NCBI RefSeq assembly: GCF_000974985.2 | Contig: NZ_LAVA02000097.1 | Span: 62,001 to 126,000, forward strand | Origin: Streptomyces mangrovisoli | Lineage (GTDB): Bacteria > Actinomycetota > Actinomycetes > Streptomycetales > Streptomycetaceae | Reading direction: 5' to 3' | Length of the DNA stretch: 64,000 nucleotides | Shown: in pieces, positions 18,469 through 26,890 of the stretch | Position numbering within the stretch: position 1 is the stretch's first letter | How the letters are laid out: each line of letters begins with the position of its first letter | The notes under the pieces: generated by a model | Told to the model about the DNA's origin: nothing | What the model saw: the letters and a program-made list of their open reading frames with translations, nothing else | Databases searched by the model: none | Position numbers and translations under genes: made by a program

Positions 18469-19104
18469 ATGTTTGATCGTTTCCGATACAAGACATCGCA
18501 CGCTCTGATCGGGGTCCTTGTCACCGTCCTGGCCGTCACCGGCTGCAGCAGCCATCCGGCGCCCTCGGATGCCGACGGCTCACCGAGCGGATCGACTGCC
18601 CGCTCCAATGCGGCCAAGCGGGCCCTGCCTCCCGGATTCCAGGAGAGCAGCTCCACGGACAAGGCCAATGCTCTCCCGGGCAAGCTTCGTGTCGAGTCCG
18701 TCACGCACCTGGACCCTGAGAAGCTGCACCGCGTGCCGCTGCCCGAGAAGGCCGAAGCGACCAAGGTCGCCCAGAGTCTGGTCAATCGGGCCGCGCCGAC
18801 GAAGGTCAGTCCCCTGCTCATCGACGCCTCCGGCTTCACGGCCGGACAGCGCATCACCGTGGCCGCCGGTGGATTCGGCGCCGCGAGCCACAACGTCCTG
18901 TTCGTCCTCAACGGCCCCGGCGGCCGAACTCAGCGCCTCGTCACGGCAGATCACGGCGTCGCGGTCGGGCTGGTCACGCTTCCCTCCCATCTCCAGCACG
19001 GCCGCTGGACATTGGGCGTGGAGGACCTCAGCCAACTGCAGATCCATGCTGGGCAGGCACCCGCCGGCACGGTGTCGCTCGCTCTCGCCGTCTTCACGGC
19101 GTGA
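18469..19104 (+). CDS. Putative lipoprotein
   Basis: Encodes 211 residues. The N-terminus has a basic region, the hydrophobic stretch ALIGVLVTVLAV and the lipobox VTGC, giving a predicted lipidated cysteine after cleavage. The rest contains a Ser/Ala-rich linker, a Lys/Glu-rich helix (LPEKAEATKVAQSLVNRA) and a beta-rich C-terminal domain (GQRITVAAGGFGAASHNVLF, GRWTLGVEDLSQL). I know no named family for it. ATG 18469 is preceded by GAGG; a GTG at 18454 overlapping the previous stop is an alternative that would lengthen the signal peptide by five residues. It is 11 nt from the secreted protein gene and very likely cotranscribed with it. Confidence 0.75.
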   Translation: MFDRFRYKTSHALIGVLVTVLAVTGCSSHPAPSDADGSPSGSTARSNAAKRALPPGFQESSSTDKANALPGKLRVESVTHLDPEKLHRVPLPEKAEATKVAQSLVNRAAPTKVSPLLIDASGFTAGQRITVAAGGFGAASHNVLFVLNGPGGRTQRLVTADHGVAVGLVTLPSHLQHGRWTLGVEDLSQLQIHAGQAPAGTVSLALAVFTA

Positions 19105-19148
19105 CGCCACCAGCGACCGACCCGTACAGGGTGCAGGACCATGGCGGC

Positions 19149-19190
19149 GAGACTGGCCCGGCGGGCTCCATGGCCCGCCGGGCCAGTCTC
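19149..19190. terminator. Strong bidirectional hairpin terminator
   Basis: A perfect 18-bp stem (GAGACTGGCCCGGCGGGC and its complement) encloses the 6-nt loop TCCATG. It lies between the convergent lipoprotein gene (ends 19104) and the protease-lectin gene (ends 19214 on the minus strand), so it should end transcription from both sides. Confidence 0.88.
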
Positions 19191-19213
19191 GTCATCCGCG
19201 AACCACGCGCGAG

Positions 19214-21178
19214 CTACAGCAGCTTCCAACGCTGGTTCGCCCCCAGGTTCCAGTCCCACTGGACCACCGAGACGCTGTCGTCGACCGACGAGTACTGGAC
19301 GTCCAGCACCTTGCCGGAGTGTTTGGCGACGATGCGGCTGTAGCCGTCCGAGACCGGGATGATCTGGAAGCGTTGGTTGTCGCCGCCGGACCACGGCCAT
19401 TGGACGAGCTGGGCCCCGTTGTCCTGAGAGCCGCCGGCCACGTCGAGCACCTTGCCGGAGTGTGCGGCCACCAGGCGCACGTAGCCGTCGCCCACGGATT
19501 CGACCAGGAACCGCTGGTTGTCCCCCACCCCGGGGGAGAACTGGACGCCCTGTGCCCCGTCGTCCACGCTGCCGCCGCGTACGTCCATCACCTTGCCGGA
19601 GTGCAGCGCCATGATCCATTGACCGCGGTACGTCCACTGCTGGTGGGGCACCCCGGTGTACGTCGACTGCACCAGCCGGCTGCCGTTCTTGCCCTGCGGG
19701 GCGGCGACGTCGAGCACCAGGCCGGAGTGCTTGGCCCTGAGCCGGTACACGCCACCGCCGGCGTCCTCCAGGGTGAACCGCTGGTGGTCGCGGTCGTCCC
19801 AGACCCACTGCACGACGTCCGCGCCCTCCTGGGTGGAGCCGCCCGAGACGGTGAGCACCTTGCCGGAGTGGTCCGCCACCACGCGCAACTCGCCGTTGCC
19901 GACGGCCTGGAGGTGGAAGCGCTGGTTGCTGCCGGCCGCGTACGGCCACTGGAGGGCCGCGGCCCCGTCGCCCCGGCTGCCACCGGCGATGTCGGCCACC
20001 AGGCTGCTGTTGTGGTTGAGCAGCGGGCCCTGGACCGACCAGCCCAGGTGGCTCGGGGTGTAGTCGCAGAGCTGGAAGTCGTTCACCTTCATGATGCACG
20101 GGACGCCGCGCCCCGCCGCCCGGGTCTCGCAGTTCCCGTTCGGCACGTTGAACCGCCCGAACAGGTCGCCGCAGGCGCAGGGGGCCTTCTCGTACTCGTC
20201 GGGGCAGCCGAAGATGTGCCCGGTCTCGTGCGCGAAGACGCGGTCGATGTTGTCCGGTCCCCAGGTGCTCCCGGAGGTGTCCATGACCAGGTACGGGCCG
20301 CCCAGCTGGGCGTAACCCGGGTGCCGGAGAGGGTACTTGGTGAAGAAGGCGCAGTAGGCCCAGTCCGTGGCATGGCTGTTGCGCAGGTCTTCCACGTAGT
20401 CCAGGACCGTCTGCGTCCGGAGTTGTTTGAGGGTCGGTGCCAGCCAGTACTGCTCGCGGGCGTCCAGGTCGAGGTCGGCCTTGGGCAGGTCGAGGTCGAC
20501 CGTCGCGACGGTCCACACGTAGGACAGGCCCACCGTGGCCGGAGCGACGGTGATGTACCAGCCGATCCCTTCCTGGAGTTCCGCGACGATCTTCGCCTGT
20601 TCCGCCGCGGAGATGGCCAGTTCGCCGGGTCCGCTGACGAAGACGACACCCAGCCCGACCCTGCCCTCGAACTGCGCGCTGGTGGGCCGCGTCACCGCGG
20701 CCGCGGTGAGTCCGGCCTCCGGCGGCGCGACGAATCCGGTGCAGTCGCCCAGGTCCCAGGACTCGCCGTCCCGGGTGCGCTGCTGCTTCGCGGCCCGGAA
20801 GTCCGCCGACTCCCGTAGCCGCAGCGCCTCGACGGCCAGGCGTTCGGTGTCCGATAGCCCTTCGAGGTCGTCCGGGGTGAGGTCGTCGGCGCTCGCGCGG
20901 ACCGACCCGGGGTCGGTCCGGGCGCTCCCGTCCGGCGCGGTCTCCAGGATGCCCAGACGGCCGAACCGCTGGACGATACGGCCGGGTCCCGACGGCGACG
21001 CGCCCCGCGCGCCCCGGGCCACCTGCTCGGCCGATCCGCCGCGGGGGCTCCCCGCGGCCCGCCCGGCCGACTCGCCCCGCGCGCCCCCTACGGCCGGTTC
21101 GGTCGACTCGCCCGGCTTGCCCGGCTCGGGCCCCACGACGATCCCACCGTGCACGGGTAAGTTCTGGTCATTTGCCAT
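19214..21178 (-). CDS. Metalloprotease with two C-terminal ricin-type beta-trefoil repeats
   Basis: Encodes 654 residues from ATG 21178, which has AAGGGGGAG just upstream. A low-complexity Gly/Ala/Ser-rich N-terminus is followed by a helical region and a catalytic domain with HETGHIFGCPDEYE (317-330). That is an extended HExxHxxGxxD zinc site of metzincin type, with several Cys around it (CACGDLFGRF, NCETRAAG). The C-terminal 265 residues contain six HSGKVLDV...QW...NQRF units, the QxW pattern of two ricin-B trefoils, which bind carbohydrate. I see no signal peptide, which is odd for such a protein; export may be unconventional. It lies downstream of the ABC genes but across a 316-bp gap, so it is probably its own transcript. 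Confidence 0.85.
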   Translation of the reverse strand: MANDQNLPVHGGIVVGPEPGKPGESTEPAVGGARGESAGRAAGSPRGGSAEQVARGARGASPSGPGRIVQRFGRLGILETAPDGSARTDPGSVRASADDLTPDDLEGLSDTERLAVEALRLRESADFRAAKQQRTRDGESWDLGDCTGFVAPPEAGLTAAAVTRPTSAQFEGRVGLGVVFVSGPGELAISAAEQAKIVAELQEGIGWYITVAPATVGLSYVWTVATVDLDLPKADLDLDAREQYWLAPTLKQLRTQTVLDYVEDLRNSHATDWAYCAFFTKYPLRHPGYAQLGGPYLVMDTSGSTWGPDNIDRVFAHETGHIFGCPDEYEKAPCACGDLFGRFNVPNGNCETRAAGRGVPCIMKVNDFQLCDYTPSHLGWSVQGPLLNHNSSLVADIAGGSRGDGAAALQWPYAAGSNQRFHLQAVGNGELRVVADHSGKVLTVSGGSTQEGADVVQWVWDDRDHQRFTLEDAGGGVYRLRAKHSGLVLDVAAPQGKNGSRLVQSTYTGVPHQQWTYRGQWIMALHSGKVMDVRGGSVDDGAQGVQFSPGVGDNQRFLVESVGDGYVRLVAAHSGKVLDVAGGSQDNGAQLVQWPWSGGDNQRFQIIPVSDGYSRIVAKHSGKVLDVQYSSVDDSVSVVQWDWNLGANQRWKLL

Positions 21179-21494
21179 GGTCTCCCCCTTGCGTCTGTTC
21201 CACTGCCGATTCGGCTGTCGCCCGGTCCGGGCCCGTGGTGCGCGCAGCGCCCGGTCCGGGCTCGTGATGTGCGCCGCGTCCGGTCCGGGCGCGCCGTGAG
21301 CGCCGTGCTCGAGGTCGTGCGCGCATGGCTCACCGCGCCGTCCTCGCCGGCGGCGAACGGCCCGGCCGTACGGCTTCTCCCCCGCCCCGGCCTCCTGGCC
21401 GTCCCCCGGCACCGGGCATCGCGGCACAGCTTGCTCGCGCTCCGGCGCCATGACAATAGGACCGGCATGTCCGTAGATGTCTACTCTCGGGTCC
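21179..21494. other. Intergenic region upstream of the protease-lectin gene
   Basis: This 316-bp gap lies between the ABC ATPase stop and the protease-lectin start, both on the minus strand. It must contain the protease promoter. The minus-strand TATTGT near 21454-21459 lies in a 13-mer (ACAATAGGACCGG on the plus strand) also found at 5643-5655 upstream of the arm A MoxR gene. No coding sequence is apparent. Confidence 0.45.
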
Positions 21495-22205
21495 TCATAC
21501 GACGTAACGCCCAGGGCCGTCCTGGCCCAGCGGGGCCGTCAGGCGTAGACGCCCGTCGTGGACTTCGGCGATCCGGTCCGCTGCGGTGAGATGGGTGCGG
21601 TCGTGGGTGACCAGGACGGTGGCCGTGGACCGCTCGTGGGTGAGGCGGGTGATCAGGTCGATGACGGTGGCGCCCCGCTCGTGGTCGAGGGCGCTGGTGG
21701 GTTCGTCCACCAGGAGCACCGTGGGGTCGTTCATCAGGGCGCGGGCGATGTTGACGCGCTGGCGCTGACCGCCGGAGAGCTGGTGGGGGCGGCGGCTCGC
21801 CTGGTCGGCCAGTCCCACCGCGTCGAGCAGTTCCCTCGCACGACTTTGGGCGGTGCGCGGCCTCCGGCCGTCGATCCGGGCCATCACCTGGAGCTGTTCG
21901 ACGGCGGTGAGGGAGGGCAGCAGGTTGGGCTGCTGGAAGACGATGCCGATCCGGTGGCGGCGCAGTGCGGCGAGTTCGCCGCGGGGCAGGCCGGTGGTGT
22001 CGGTGCCGTCGACGGTGACGGTTCCGGAGTCGGGGGTGATCAGGGTGGCGGCGACCGCGAGGAGGCTGGACTTGCCGGACCCGGAGGGGCCCACCACGGC
22101 GGCCAGCGTGCCCCGCGGCACGTCGAGCGTGACCTGGTCGAGAGCGGTCAGGCGGGAGTCGCCGTCGGGGTAGGTGAGGGTGATCCCGGTCAGGTTCAGG
22201 CTCAT
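21495..22205 (-). CDS. ABC transporter ATP-binding protein (MacB/LolD-like)
   Basis: Encodes 236 residues: Walker A GPSGSGKSS (39-47), Q-loop FQQPNLLP, signature LSGGQRQR, Walker B LLVDEPTSALD and H-loop VLVTHD. The order and spacing are those of ATPases paired with FtsX-like permeases. It powers the permease encoded just upstream; their start and stop overlap by 4 bp (ATGA at 22205-22202). The pair lies divergently from a two-component system, a layout common for exporters of antimicrobial peptides or other envelope-active compounds. The substrate cannot be told from sequence. Confidence 0.93.
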   Translation of the reverse strand: MSLNLTGITLTYPDGDSRLTALDQVTLDVPRGTLAAVVGPSGSGKSSLLAVAATLITPDSGTVTVDGTDTTGLPRGELAALRRHRIGIVFQQPNLLPSLTAVEQLQVMARIDGRRPRTAQSRARELLDAVGLADQASRRPHQLSGGQRQRVNIARALMNDPTVLLVDEPTSALDHERGATVIDLITRLTHERSTATVLVTHDRTHLTAADRIAEVHDGRLRLTAPLGQDGPGRYVV

Positions 22206-23287
22206 CGGGCGCTCCCCAGGGCGGTCAGCGGGTCGACGGAGGTGATGCGGCGGACGGACAGTCCGGCCCCGAGCGCGCCGAGGGCGATCATCACCGCGGC
22301 GGGGATCAGGACGATCGCCGGGGTGAGCAGGAACGGCACGGCCGAGCCGGCCACCAGCGCGCCCAGGGCGGTGGCGATGCCGGTGCCGAGCAGGGTGCCG
22401 CCGGCGAGCAGGACCACGGCCTGGCCGAGGGCGTCCCGGAGCAGGCCCGCGGTGGAGGCGCCCAGCGCCTTGAGGACGGCGACGTCGCCGCTGCGCTGGA
22501 TGGTCCAGACGGTGAAGAAGGCCCCGATGACCAGGGCCGAGATGGCGAAGAGAAAGCCGCGCATCAGCAGCAGGGACCCGTTCTCGGAGGTGTAGGAGCC
22601 GATCGCGGACAGCGAGTCCTCGACGGTGACCGTGACGGTGCCGGCCCGGTGGTCGGTCGCGGCCACGTCGGCGCGAGAGGTGGTGTCCAGCGCGATGACG
22701 GTGGCTCTCGCCCCGTTGCCGCCGCCGGGCGGCGCGGTCTTTTGCCAGACGTCCAGGCTGGTCCAGACGACCGGGGTGTGGCTGAAGAAGGCGTCGCCGC
22801 GGACGGCGGCCACCGTCAGCCGCTGACCTGCCACGTCCAGGGGATCGCCTGGCGTCACGCCGAGGTCGTCGGCGGCCGTGGTGGACAGCACCACCGCGCG
22901 ATCGTCGATCTTGTCGCCGTCGGGGGCGAGGCGGGAGCCCGGCTCCACGCCGAAGGCAGCGACGCCGGTGCTCCTGTCTCCCGCGGTGGCCTTGGTGACG
23001 GTGATGCCCAGCGGGTCGGCGCTCTCGACACCGGGTGCCTCGGACCACCGCGTCCACTGCCGCTCGGTGACGGTGGAATCGGCGTACGACAGGTCCTGCC
23101 CGCCGCGGGGGGCCTGGAAGGCGATCCGGTCGGCGGGCAGGCCCGTGATCGCGGAGGTGTTCTGCTGCCCCAGCCCGGCCGTCAGCCCGGACAGCAGCCC
23201 GACCAGCAGGGTGATCAGCACGATGACGGTCCCCATCAGGGCGAAGCGCCCCTTGGCGAACTTGAGGTCTCTCCAGGCGACGAACAC
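22202..23287 (-). CDS. FtsX-like ABC transporter permease
   Basis: Encodes 361 residues. One N-terminal membrane helix (TVIVLITLLVGLLSGLTAGL) is followed by an extracytoplasmic MacB-type periplasmic-core domain of about 200 residues. Three C-terminal helices follow (FLFAISALVIGAFFTVW, AVVLLAGGTLLGTGIATAL, AIVLIPAAVMIALGALGAG), the FtsX topology. The start is GTG 23287 (VFVAWRDLKFAKGRF), where the membrane-proximal amphipathic helix begins. The reading frame stays open upstream, but that part lacks features of this family. It forms an exporter or extrusion complex with the downstream ATPase and is separated by 172 bp from the divergent histidine kinase. Confidence 0.9.
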   Translation of the reverse strand: MFVAWRDLKFAKGRFALMGTVIVLITLLVGLLSGLTAGLGQQNTSAITGLPADRIAFQAPRGGQDLSYADSTVTERQWTRWSEAPGVESADPLGITVTKATAGDRSTGVAAFGVEPGSRLAPDGDKIDDRAVVLSTTAADDLGVTPGDPLDVAGQRLTVAAVRGDAFFSHTPVVWTSLDVWQKTAPPGGGNGARATVIALDTTSRADVAATDHRAGTVTVTVEDSLSAIGSYTSENGSLLLMRGFLFAISALVIGAFFTVWTIQRSGDVAVLKALGASTAGLLRDALGQAVVLLAGGTLLGTGIATALGALVAGSAVPFLLTPAIVLIPAAVMIALGALGAGLSVRRITSVDPLTALGSAR

Positions 23288-23443
23288 GGCCTCGGCCTGT
23301 CCTTTCCGGCGGTGGAAGCGGTACGGCTCCACCCTCGCGGCCGCCCCCGTCCGTGCGCGTCCGGCGCAGGACCGCACTTGGCGGGCCGGAAGTCGGCCCC
23401 CGGGTTCCACCTTTCGACAGAGGCCTCGACGTGCCGGGCTCCG

Positions 23444-23449
23444 TAATGT
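23444..23449 (+). promoter_or_regulatory. Probable -10 element of the two-component operon (leaderless)
   Basis: TAATGT matches the TANNNT -10 pattern and ends 10 nt before the GTG start at 23460. Transcription would begin at or just before the start codon. No ribosome-binding site precedes the GTG, which fits a leaderless mRNA, common in Streptomyces. No clear -35 is visible. Confidence 0.5.
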
Positions 23450-23459
23450 GGGACGCACT

Positions 23460-24764
23460 GTGAACACCGCCGCCCCCGCCCCGACCCCGACCACCCGGAC
23501 CCTGACCTGGTGCCTGCACCTGCTGGTCCTCGGTCTGCTCGCCCTGACCGCCGGCCGGGCCGTCGTGGACGGCCCGGCCCATGCCGGTGTGATCGTCGCC
23601 GCGTCGGTGGTCTGCGGCCTGGTGTACGCGGCCGGGTCCACTCTGCCGCGCGTACGGCGCTCACGGCGGGCCGCCGCCCTGTGGCTGGCTGCCGTGGGTG
23701 TCTGCTGGGTCGGGCTGCTCGTCCTGTCGCCCGACGCCGTATGGGTGGCGTTCCCGCTGTACTTCCTCCAGCTGCACCTGCTTCCCCGCCGCGCCGGACT
23801 GGCGGCCGTGGCCGCCACGGCCGCCGTCGCCGTCGCCGGGTTCGCCGCCCACCAGGACTCCTTCAGCCCCGCCATGGCCATCGGGCCCGCGCTCGGCGCC
23901 GCCGTGGCGGTCGCCGTGGTGTGGGGATATCAGGCCCTCTACCGGGAGAGCGAGCAACGCCGCAGACTGATCGAGGAGCTCGTGGCCACCCGCGCCGACC
24001 TCGCCGCCGCCCAGCACACCGCCGGTGTGCTGGCAGAACGCGACCGTCTGGCCCGCGAGATCCACGACACCCTCGCGCAGGGACTCTCCAGCATCCAACT
24101 GCTGCTGCGCGCCGCCGAACGGGCGCTGCCCCACGCCCCGGACAACGCGGCCCGCTACGTCGGCCAGGCGCGGCAGGCCGCCGTGGACAACCTCGCCGAG
24201 GCCCGCCGCTTCGTCGCCGCCCTCACCCCGCCCACGCTGGAGGGCACCAACCTGGCCGGCGCCCTGGACCGCCTGTGCGCCGCGACGTCCGCCCGGCACC
24301 CGCTGACCGCGCGCTTCCACCTCACGGGCGACCCGGCCCCGCTGGCCACCGCGCACGAGGTCGCACTGCTGCGCATCGCCCAGTCCGCCCTCGCGAACAC
24401 CGTCGCCCACGCCGAGGCCACCACCGCCGACGTCACGCTCACCTACCTCGGTGACCAGGTCGCCCTCGACCTCGTCGACAACGGCCGCGGGTTCGATCCG
24501 GCCCGGCTGCCCGTGCCGAACCCGGAGGCCGGCGGGTTCGGGCTGACCGGGATGCGGGCCCGCGCCCAGGCCCTGGGCGGCACGTTCACCGTCGCATCCG
24601 CCCCCGACCGCGGCACCGCCCTCACCGCCCGCGTGCCCCTCGTCCCACCGGCCGAGCCCCGGCCCGAGACCCGCTCGGGGGTCCATGCCGAGCCCCGGCC
24701 CGAGACGCGGCACGACACCCGGCTCAACACCCCCCGCGACACCCAGCCCGAGGCCCGACCGTGA
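23460..24764 (+). CDS. Sensor histidine kinase (NarL-type partner)
   Basis: Encodes 434 residues. The N-terminal part (15-165) has about five membrane helices. The HisKA_3 domain carries the phospho-acceptor His202 in LAREIHDTLAQGLSSIQLLL. The HATPase domain has an N-box-like LRIAQSALANTVAHAEAT, the G1 motif DNGRGFDP and the G2 motif GFGLTGMRARAQ. A Pro/Glu/Arg-rich tail with repeated PRPETR units ends the protein. It should autophosphorylate and pass phosphate to the response regulator encoded by the overlapping next gene. The divergent FtsX-type ABC exporter is the likely target of this system. Confidence 0.94.
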   Translation: MNTAAPAPTPTTRTLTWCLHLLVLGLLALTAGRAVVDGPAHAGVIVAASVVCGLVYAAGSTLPRVRRSRRAAALWLAAVGVCWVGLLVLSPDAVWVAFPLYFLQLHLLPRRAGLAAVAATAAVAVAGFAAHQDSFSPAMAIGPALGAAVAVAVVWGYQALYRESEQRRRLIEELVATRADLAAAQHTAGVLAERDRLAREIHDTLAQGLSSIQLLLRAAERALPHAPDNAARYVGQARQAAVDNLAEARRFVAALTPPTLEGTNLAGALDRLCAATSARHPLTARFHLTGDPAPLATAHEVALLRIAQSALANTVAHAEATTADVTLTYLGDQVALDLVDNGRGFDPARLPVPNPEAGGFGLTGMRARAQALGGTFTVASAPDRGTALTARVPLVPPAEPRPETRSGVHAEPRPETRHDTRLNTPRDTQPEARP

Positions 24765-25399
24765 TCGACACCCCCATCCGTCTGCTGCTGGCCGACGACC
24801 ACCCCGTCGTACGGGCCGGGCTGCGCGCCGTGCTGGAGACCGAACCCGGTCTCGTCGTCATGGCCGAGGCCGCCACCGCCGAGGACGCCGTCGCCCGCGC
24901 CGCCGAGGGCGACATCGACGTCGTACTGATGGATCTCCAGTTCGGCCGGGGCATGGGCGGTGCGGAGGCCACCGCCCGGATCACCGCGCGGCCGGGCGCC
25001 CCCCGGGTGCTGATCGTCACGACCTACGACTCCGACGCCGACACCCTGCCCGCCATCGAAGCCGGCGCCACCGGCTACCTGCTCAAGGACGCCCCGCCGG
25101 AGGACCTGGCCGCCGCCGTGCGCACCGCCGCGGCGGGCCGCACCACCTTGGCCCCCAGGGTCGCGGACCGCCTGATGCACCGGCTCCGCGAACCGGGCAC
25201 CGCCCTGACCCGGCGCGAGACCGAAGTCCTCTCTCAGGTCGCCGAGGGCCTGTCCAACCAGGCCGTCGGCGACCGCCTCCACCTGACCGAGGGAACCGTC
25301 AAGTCCCACCTGGCCCGCATCTACGCCAAGCTCGACGTCGACTCCCGCACCGCCGCCGTGGCCGTCGCCACGGAGCTCGGCCTCATCCGGCGGCGGTAG
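24761..25399 (+). CDS. NarL/LuxR-family response regulator
   Basis: Encodes 212 residues. The receiver domain has the acidic pair Asp12-Asp13, the phospho-acceptor Asp58 (VVLMDLQFG), the conserved Thr in VLIVTTYD and Lys in GYLLKDA. The C-terminal LuxR-type HTH is intact: LTRRETEVLSQVAEGLSN and TVKSHLARIYAKL. The GTG start at 24761 overlaps the kinase stop by 4 bp. It presumably controls the divergent ABC exporter and perhaps its own operon. Confidence 0.95.
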   Translation: MIDTPIRLLLADDHPVVRAGLRAVLETEPGLVVMAEAATAEDAVARAAEGDIDVVLMDLQFGRGMGGAEATARITARPGAPRVLIVTTYDSDADTLPAIEAGATGYLLKDAPPEDLAAAVRTAAAGRTTLAPRVADRLMHRLREPGTALTRRETEVLSQVAEGLSNQAVGDRLHLTEGTVKSHLARIYAKLDVDSRTAAVAVATELGLIRRR

Positions 25400-25410
25400 A
25401 ACCCGCGCTC

Positions 25411-25428
25411 CCGGTCGTCCGCGACCGG
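25411..25428. terminator. Short hairpin between convergent genes
   Basis: CCGGTCG, the loop TCCG, then CGACCGG form a 7-bp stem between the response-regulator stop (25399) and the MFS transporter stop (25443, minus strand). It is likely a bidirectional terminator; there is no U-tract, which is usual in Streptomyces. Confidence 0.6.
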
Positions 25429-25442
25429 TCCCGGGCGGCCGC

Positions 25443-26657
25443 TCAGTCCGCCGTAGGGACCGGCGTCTCCTGCCCGGCCACCGGCGACGCCTGCGTGATC
25501 ACCTCGGAGCGCCGCGCGCCCCGGTCCATGACACCGCCCGTGAAGGCGAGACCCAGACCGGCCACCGCGAGCACCGCGCCGACCAGGTTGGGGGAGGCCC
25601 AGCCCCAGCCGGCGGAGATGACCAGGCCGCCGAGCCAGGCACCGCCCGCGTTGGCCAGGTTGAAGGCCGAGTGGTTGGAGGCCGCCGCCATCGTCGGGGC
25701 GTCCTTGGCCTTGGCCATGAGCAGCATCTGGATCGGCGTGGTGATGAGGGACCCCATCGCGCCGATGAAGGTGATCATCACCAGCGCGGGCACGGTGCTG
25801 TGGACCGCGAAGTAGAACGTCACCAGGGCCGCCGCCAGCAGGACGAGCCCCCAGTACATCGTCGGGCGCAGCGCGCGGTCGGTGAGCGGTCCGGCGATCA
25901 GGGTGCCGAGCGTCATGCCGACGCCGTAGAGCGCGAGCACCCAGGTCGTCGACGTGTCGGAGATCCCGGTCAGGTGCGTGAGCATCGGGACGAGGTAGCT
26001 GTACACGGCGAAGAAGCCGCCGAAACCCACGACGGCCGTGGCCAGACCGATGACGACCTGCTTGTTGCCCATCGCCCGCAGCTCGTGCCGGATGCCGGAC
26101 TGCTCGCCGCGCGGCTGGTGCGGGACGAAGGCGGCCAGCGCGGCCAGCGCGACCAGGCCGATGACGGCGACCGCCCCGTAGGCGGCACGCCAGCCCAGGT
26201 GCTGTCCGAGGGCGGTGGCGAGCGGCACTCCGATGATGTTGGCGATGGTGAGTCCGAGGAACATCTTCGACACGGCGCGGGCCGCCCGGTCGGCGGCGAC
26301 CAGCCGCGAGGCGACGACGGCGCCGACGCCGAACAGCGCGCCGTGCGGCAGGCCCGCCAGGAAGCGGGCGGCGAAGAGCGTGCCGAAGCCGGGCGCGAGG
26401 GCGGATGCCGTGTTGCCGATCACGAACAGGCCGGTCAGGAGCAGCAGCAGCCGCTTGTGCGGGACGCGCGCGCCTATGCCCGTGAGCAGCGGGGCGCCGA
26501 CGACGACACCGAGCGCGTACGCCGACACGACGTTGCCGGCGTGCGGTACGGAGACACCGATCCCGTCGGCGATCTGGGGCAGCAGCCCCATCGTGGCGAA
26601 CTCGGTCGTGCCGATGCCGAATGCGACGACAGCCAGGGCCAGCAGAGCCAAGGGCAT
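25443..26657 (-). CDS. MFS transporter, DHA1 (drug or sugar exporter) type
   Basis: Encodes 404 residues with twelve predicted membrane helices. The N-terminus MPLALLALAVVAFGIGTTEF continues into ATMGLLPQIADGIGVSV, the TEF..MGLLP signature of AraJ/YdhP-type DHA1 exporters. LAGLPHGALFGVGAVVASRL in helix 4 fits the antiporter region. The start is ATG 26657 because the first membrane helix begins there; the ribosome-binding site is weak. Such proteins export drugs or arabinose-like compounds by proton antiport, but the substrate here is unknown. Three tandem 10-bp repeats lie about 145 bp upstream. Confidence 0.92.
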   Translation of the reverse strand: MPLALLALAVVAFGIGTTEFATMGLLPQIADGIGVSVPHAGNVVSAYALGVVVGAPLLTGIGARVPHKRLLLLLTGLFVIGNTASALAPGFGTLFAARFLAGLPHGALFGVGAVVASRLVAADRAARAVSKMFLGLTIANIIGVPLATALGQHLGWRAAYGAVAVIGLVALAALAAFVPHQPRGEQSGIRHELRAMGNKQVVIGLATAVVGFGGFFAVYSYLVPMLTHLTGISDTSTTWVLALYGVGMTLGTLIAGPLTDRALRPTMYWGLVLLAAALVTFYFAVHSTVPALVMITFIGAMGSLITTPIQMLLMAKAKDAPTMAAASNHSAFNLANAGGAWLGGLVISAGWGWASPNLVGAVLAVAGLGLAFTGGVMDRGARRSEVITQASPVAGQETPVPTAD

Positions 26658-26800
26658 GGTGCGGGAGAACCTTTCGAAGGGCGACGGGCCGGGGAACGGA
26701 GCGGTGTGGTGCGGACACGTCCGCGCAGCGAGTGCGGCGGTCGGCCCCGGCCAGCCCACAAGAATAACTGCTGAGCCCACGCATCCGTCCCGGCAGGGAC

Positions 26801-26828
26801 CGTACGAGGTCGTACGAGGTCGTACGAC
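26801..26828. repeat. Three tandem copies of CGTACGAGGT
   Basis: Two perfect and one partial copy of CGTACGAGGT occur head to tail with a period of 10 bp, one helical turn. They lie between the GH87 stop and the MFS start, upstream of the MFS gene on its strand. In-phase tandem repeats of this kind may be operator sites. Confidence 0.55.
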
Positions 26829-26834
26829 GGCAGA

Positions 26835-26872
26835 CCGCGGCGGCGGCCGATGGGGATCGGTCGCCGCCGCGG
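26835..26872 (-). terminator. Terminator downstream of the GH87 gene
   Basis: An 11-bp outer stem (CCGCGGCGGCG and complement) continues into a 6-bp inner stem (GCCGAT/ATCGGT, one G-T pair) with a GGGG loop. It begins 19 bp after the stop of the minus-strand glucanase gene (26891). Confidence 0.8.
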
Positions 26873-26890
26873 CAGTCGGTTGGGCAGGGA

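Noticed and set aside
19214..21451. Upstream start (21451) for the protease-lectin gene
   Set aside because: The extra 91 residues are Arg/Gly-rich with no features; ATG 21178 has an excellent ribosome-binding site.
21495..23582. Single fused ABC protein of about 695 residues
   Set aside because: The ATPase begins at ATG 22205; the upstream part of that frame is the mirror of the permease gene.
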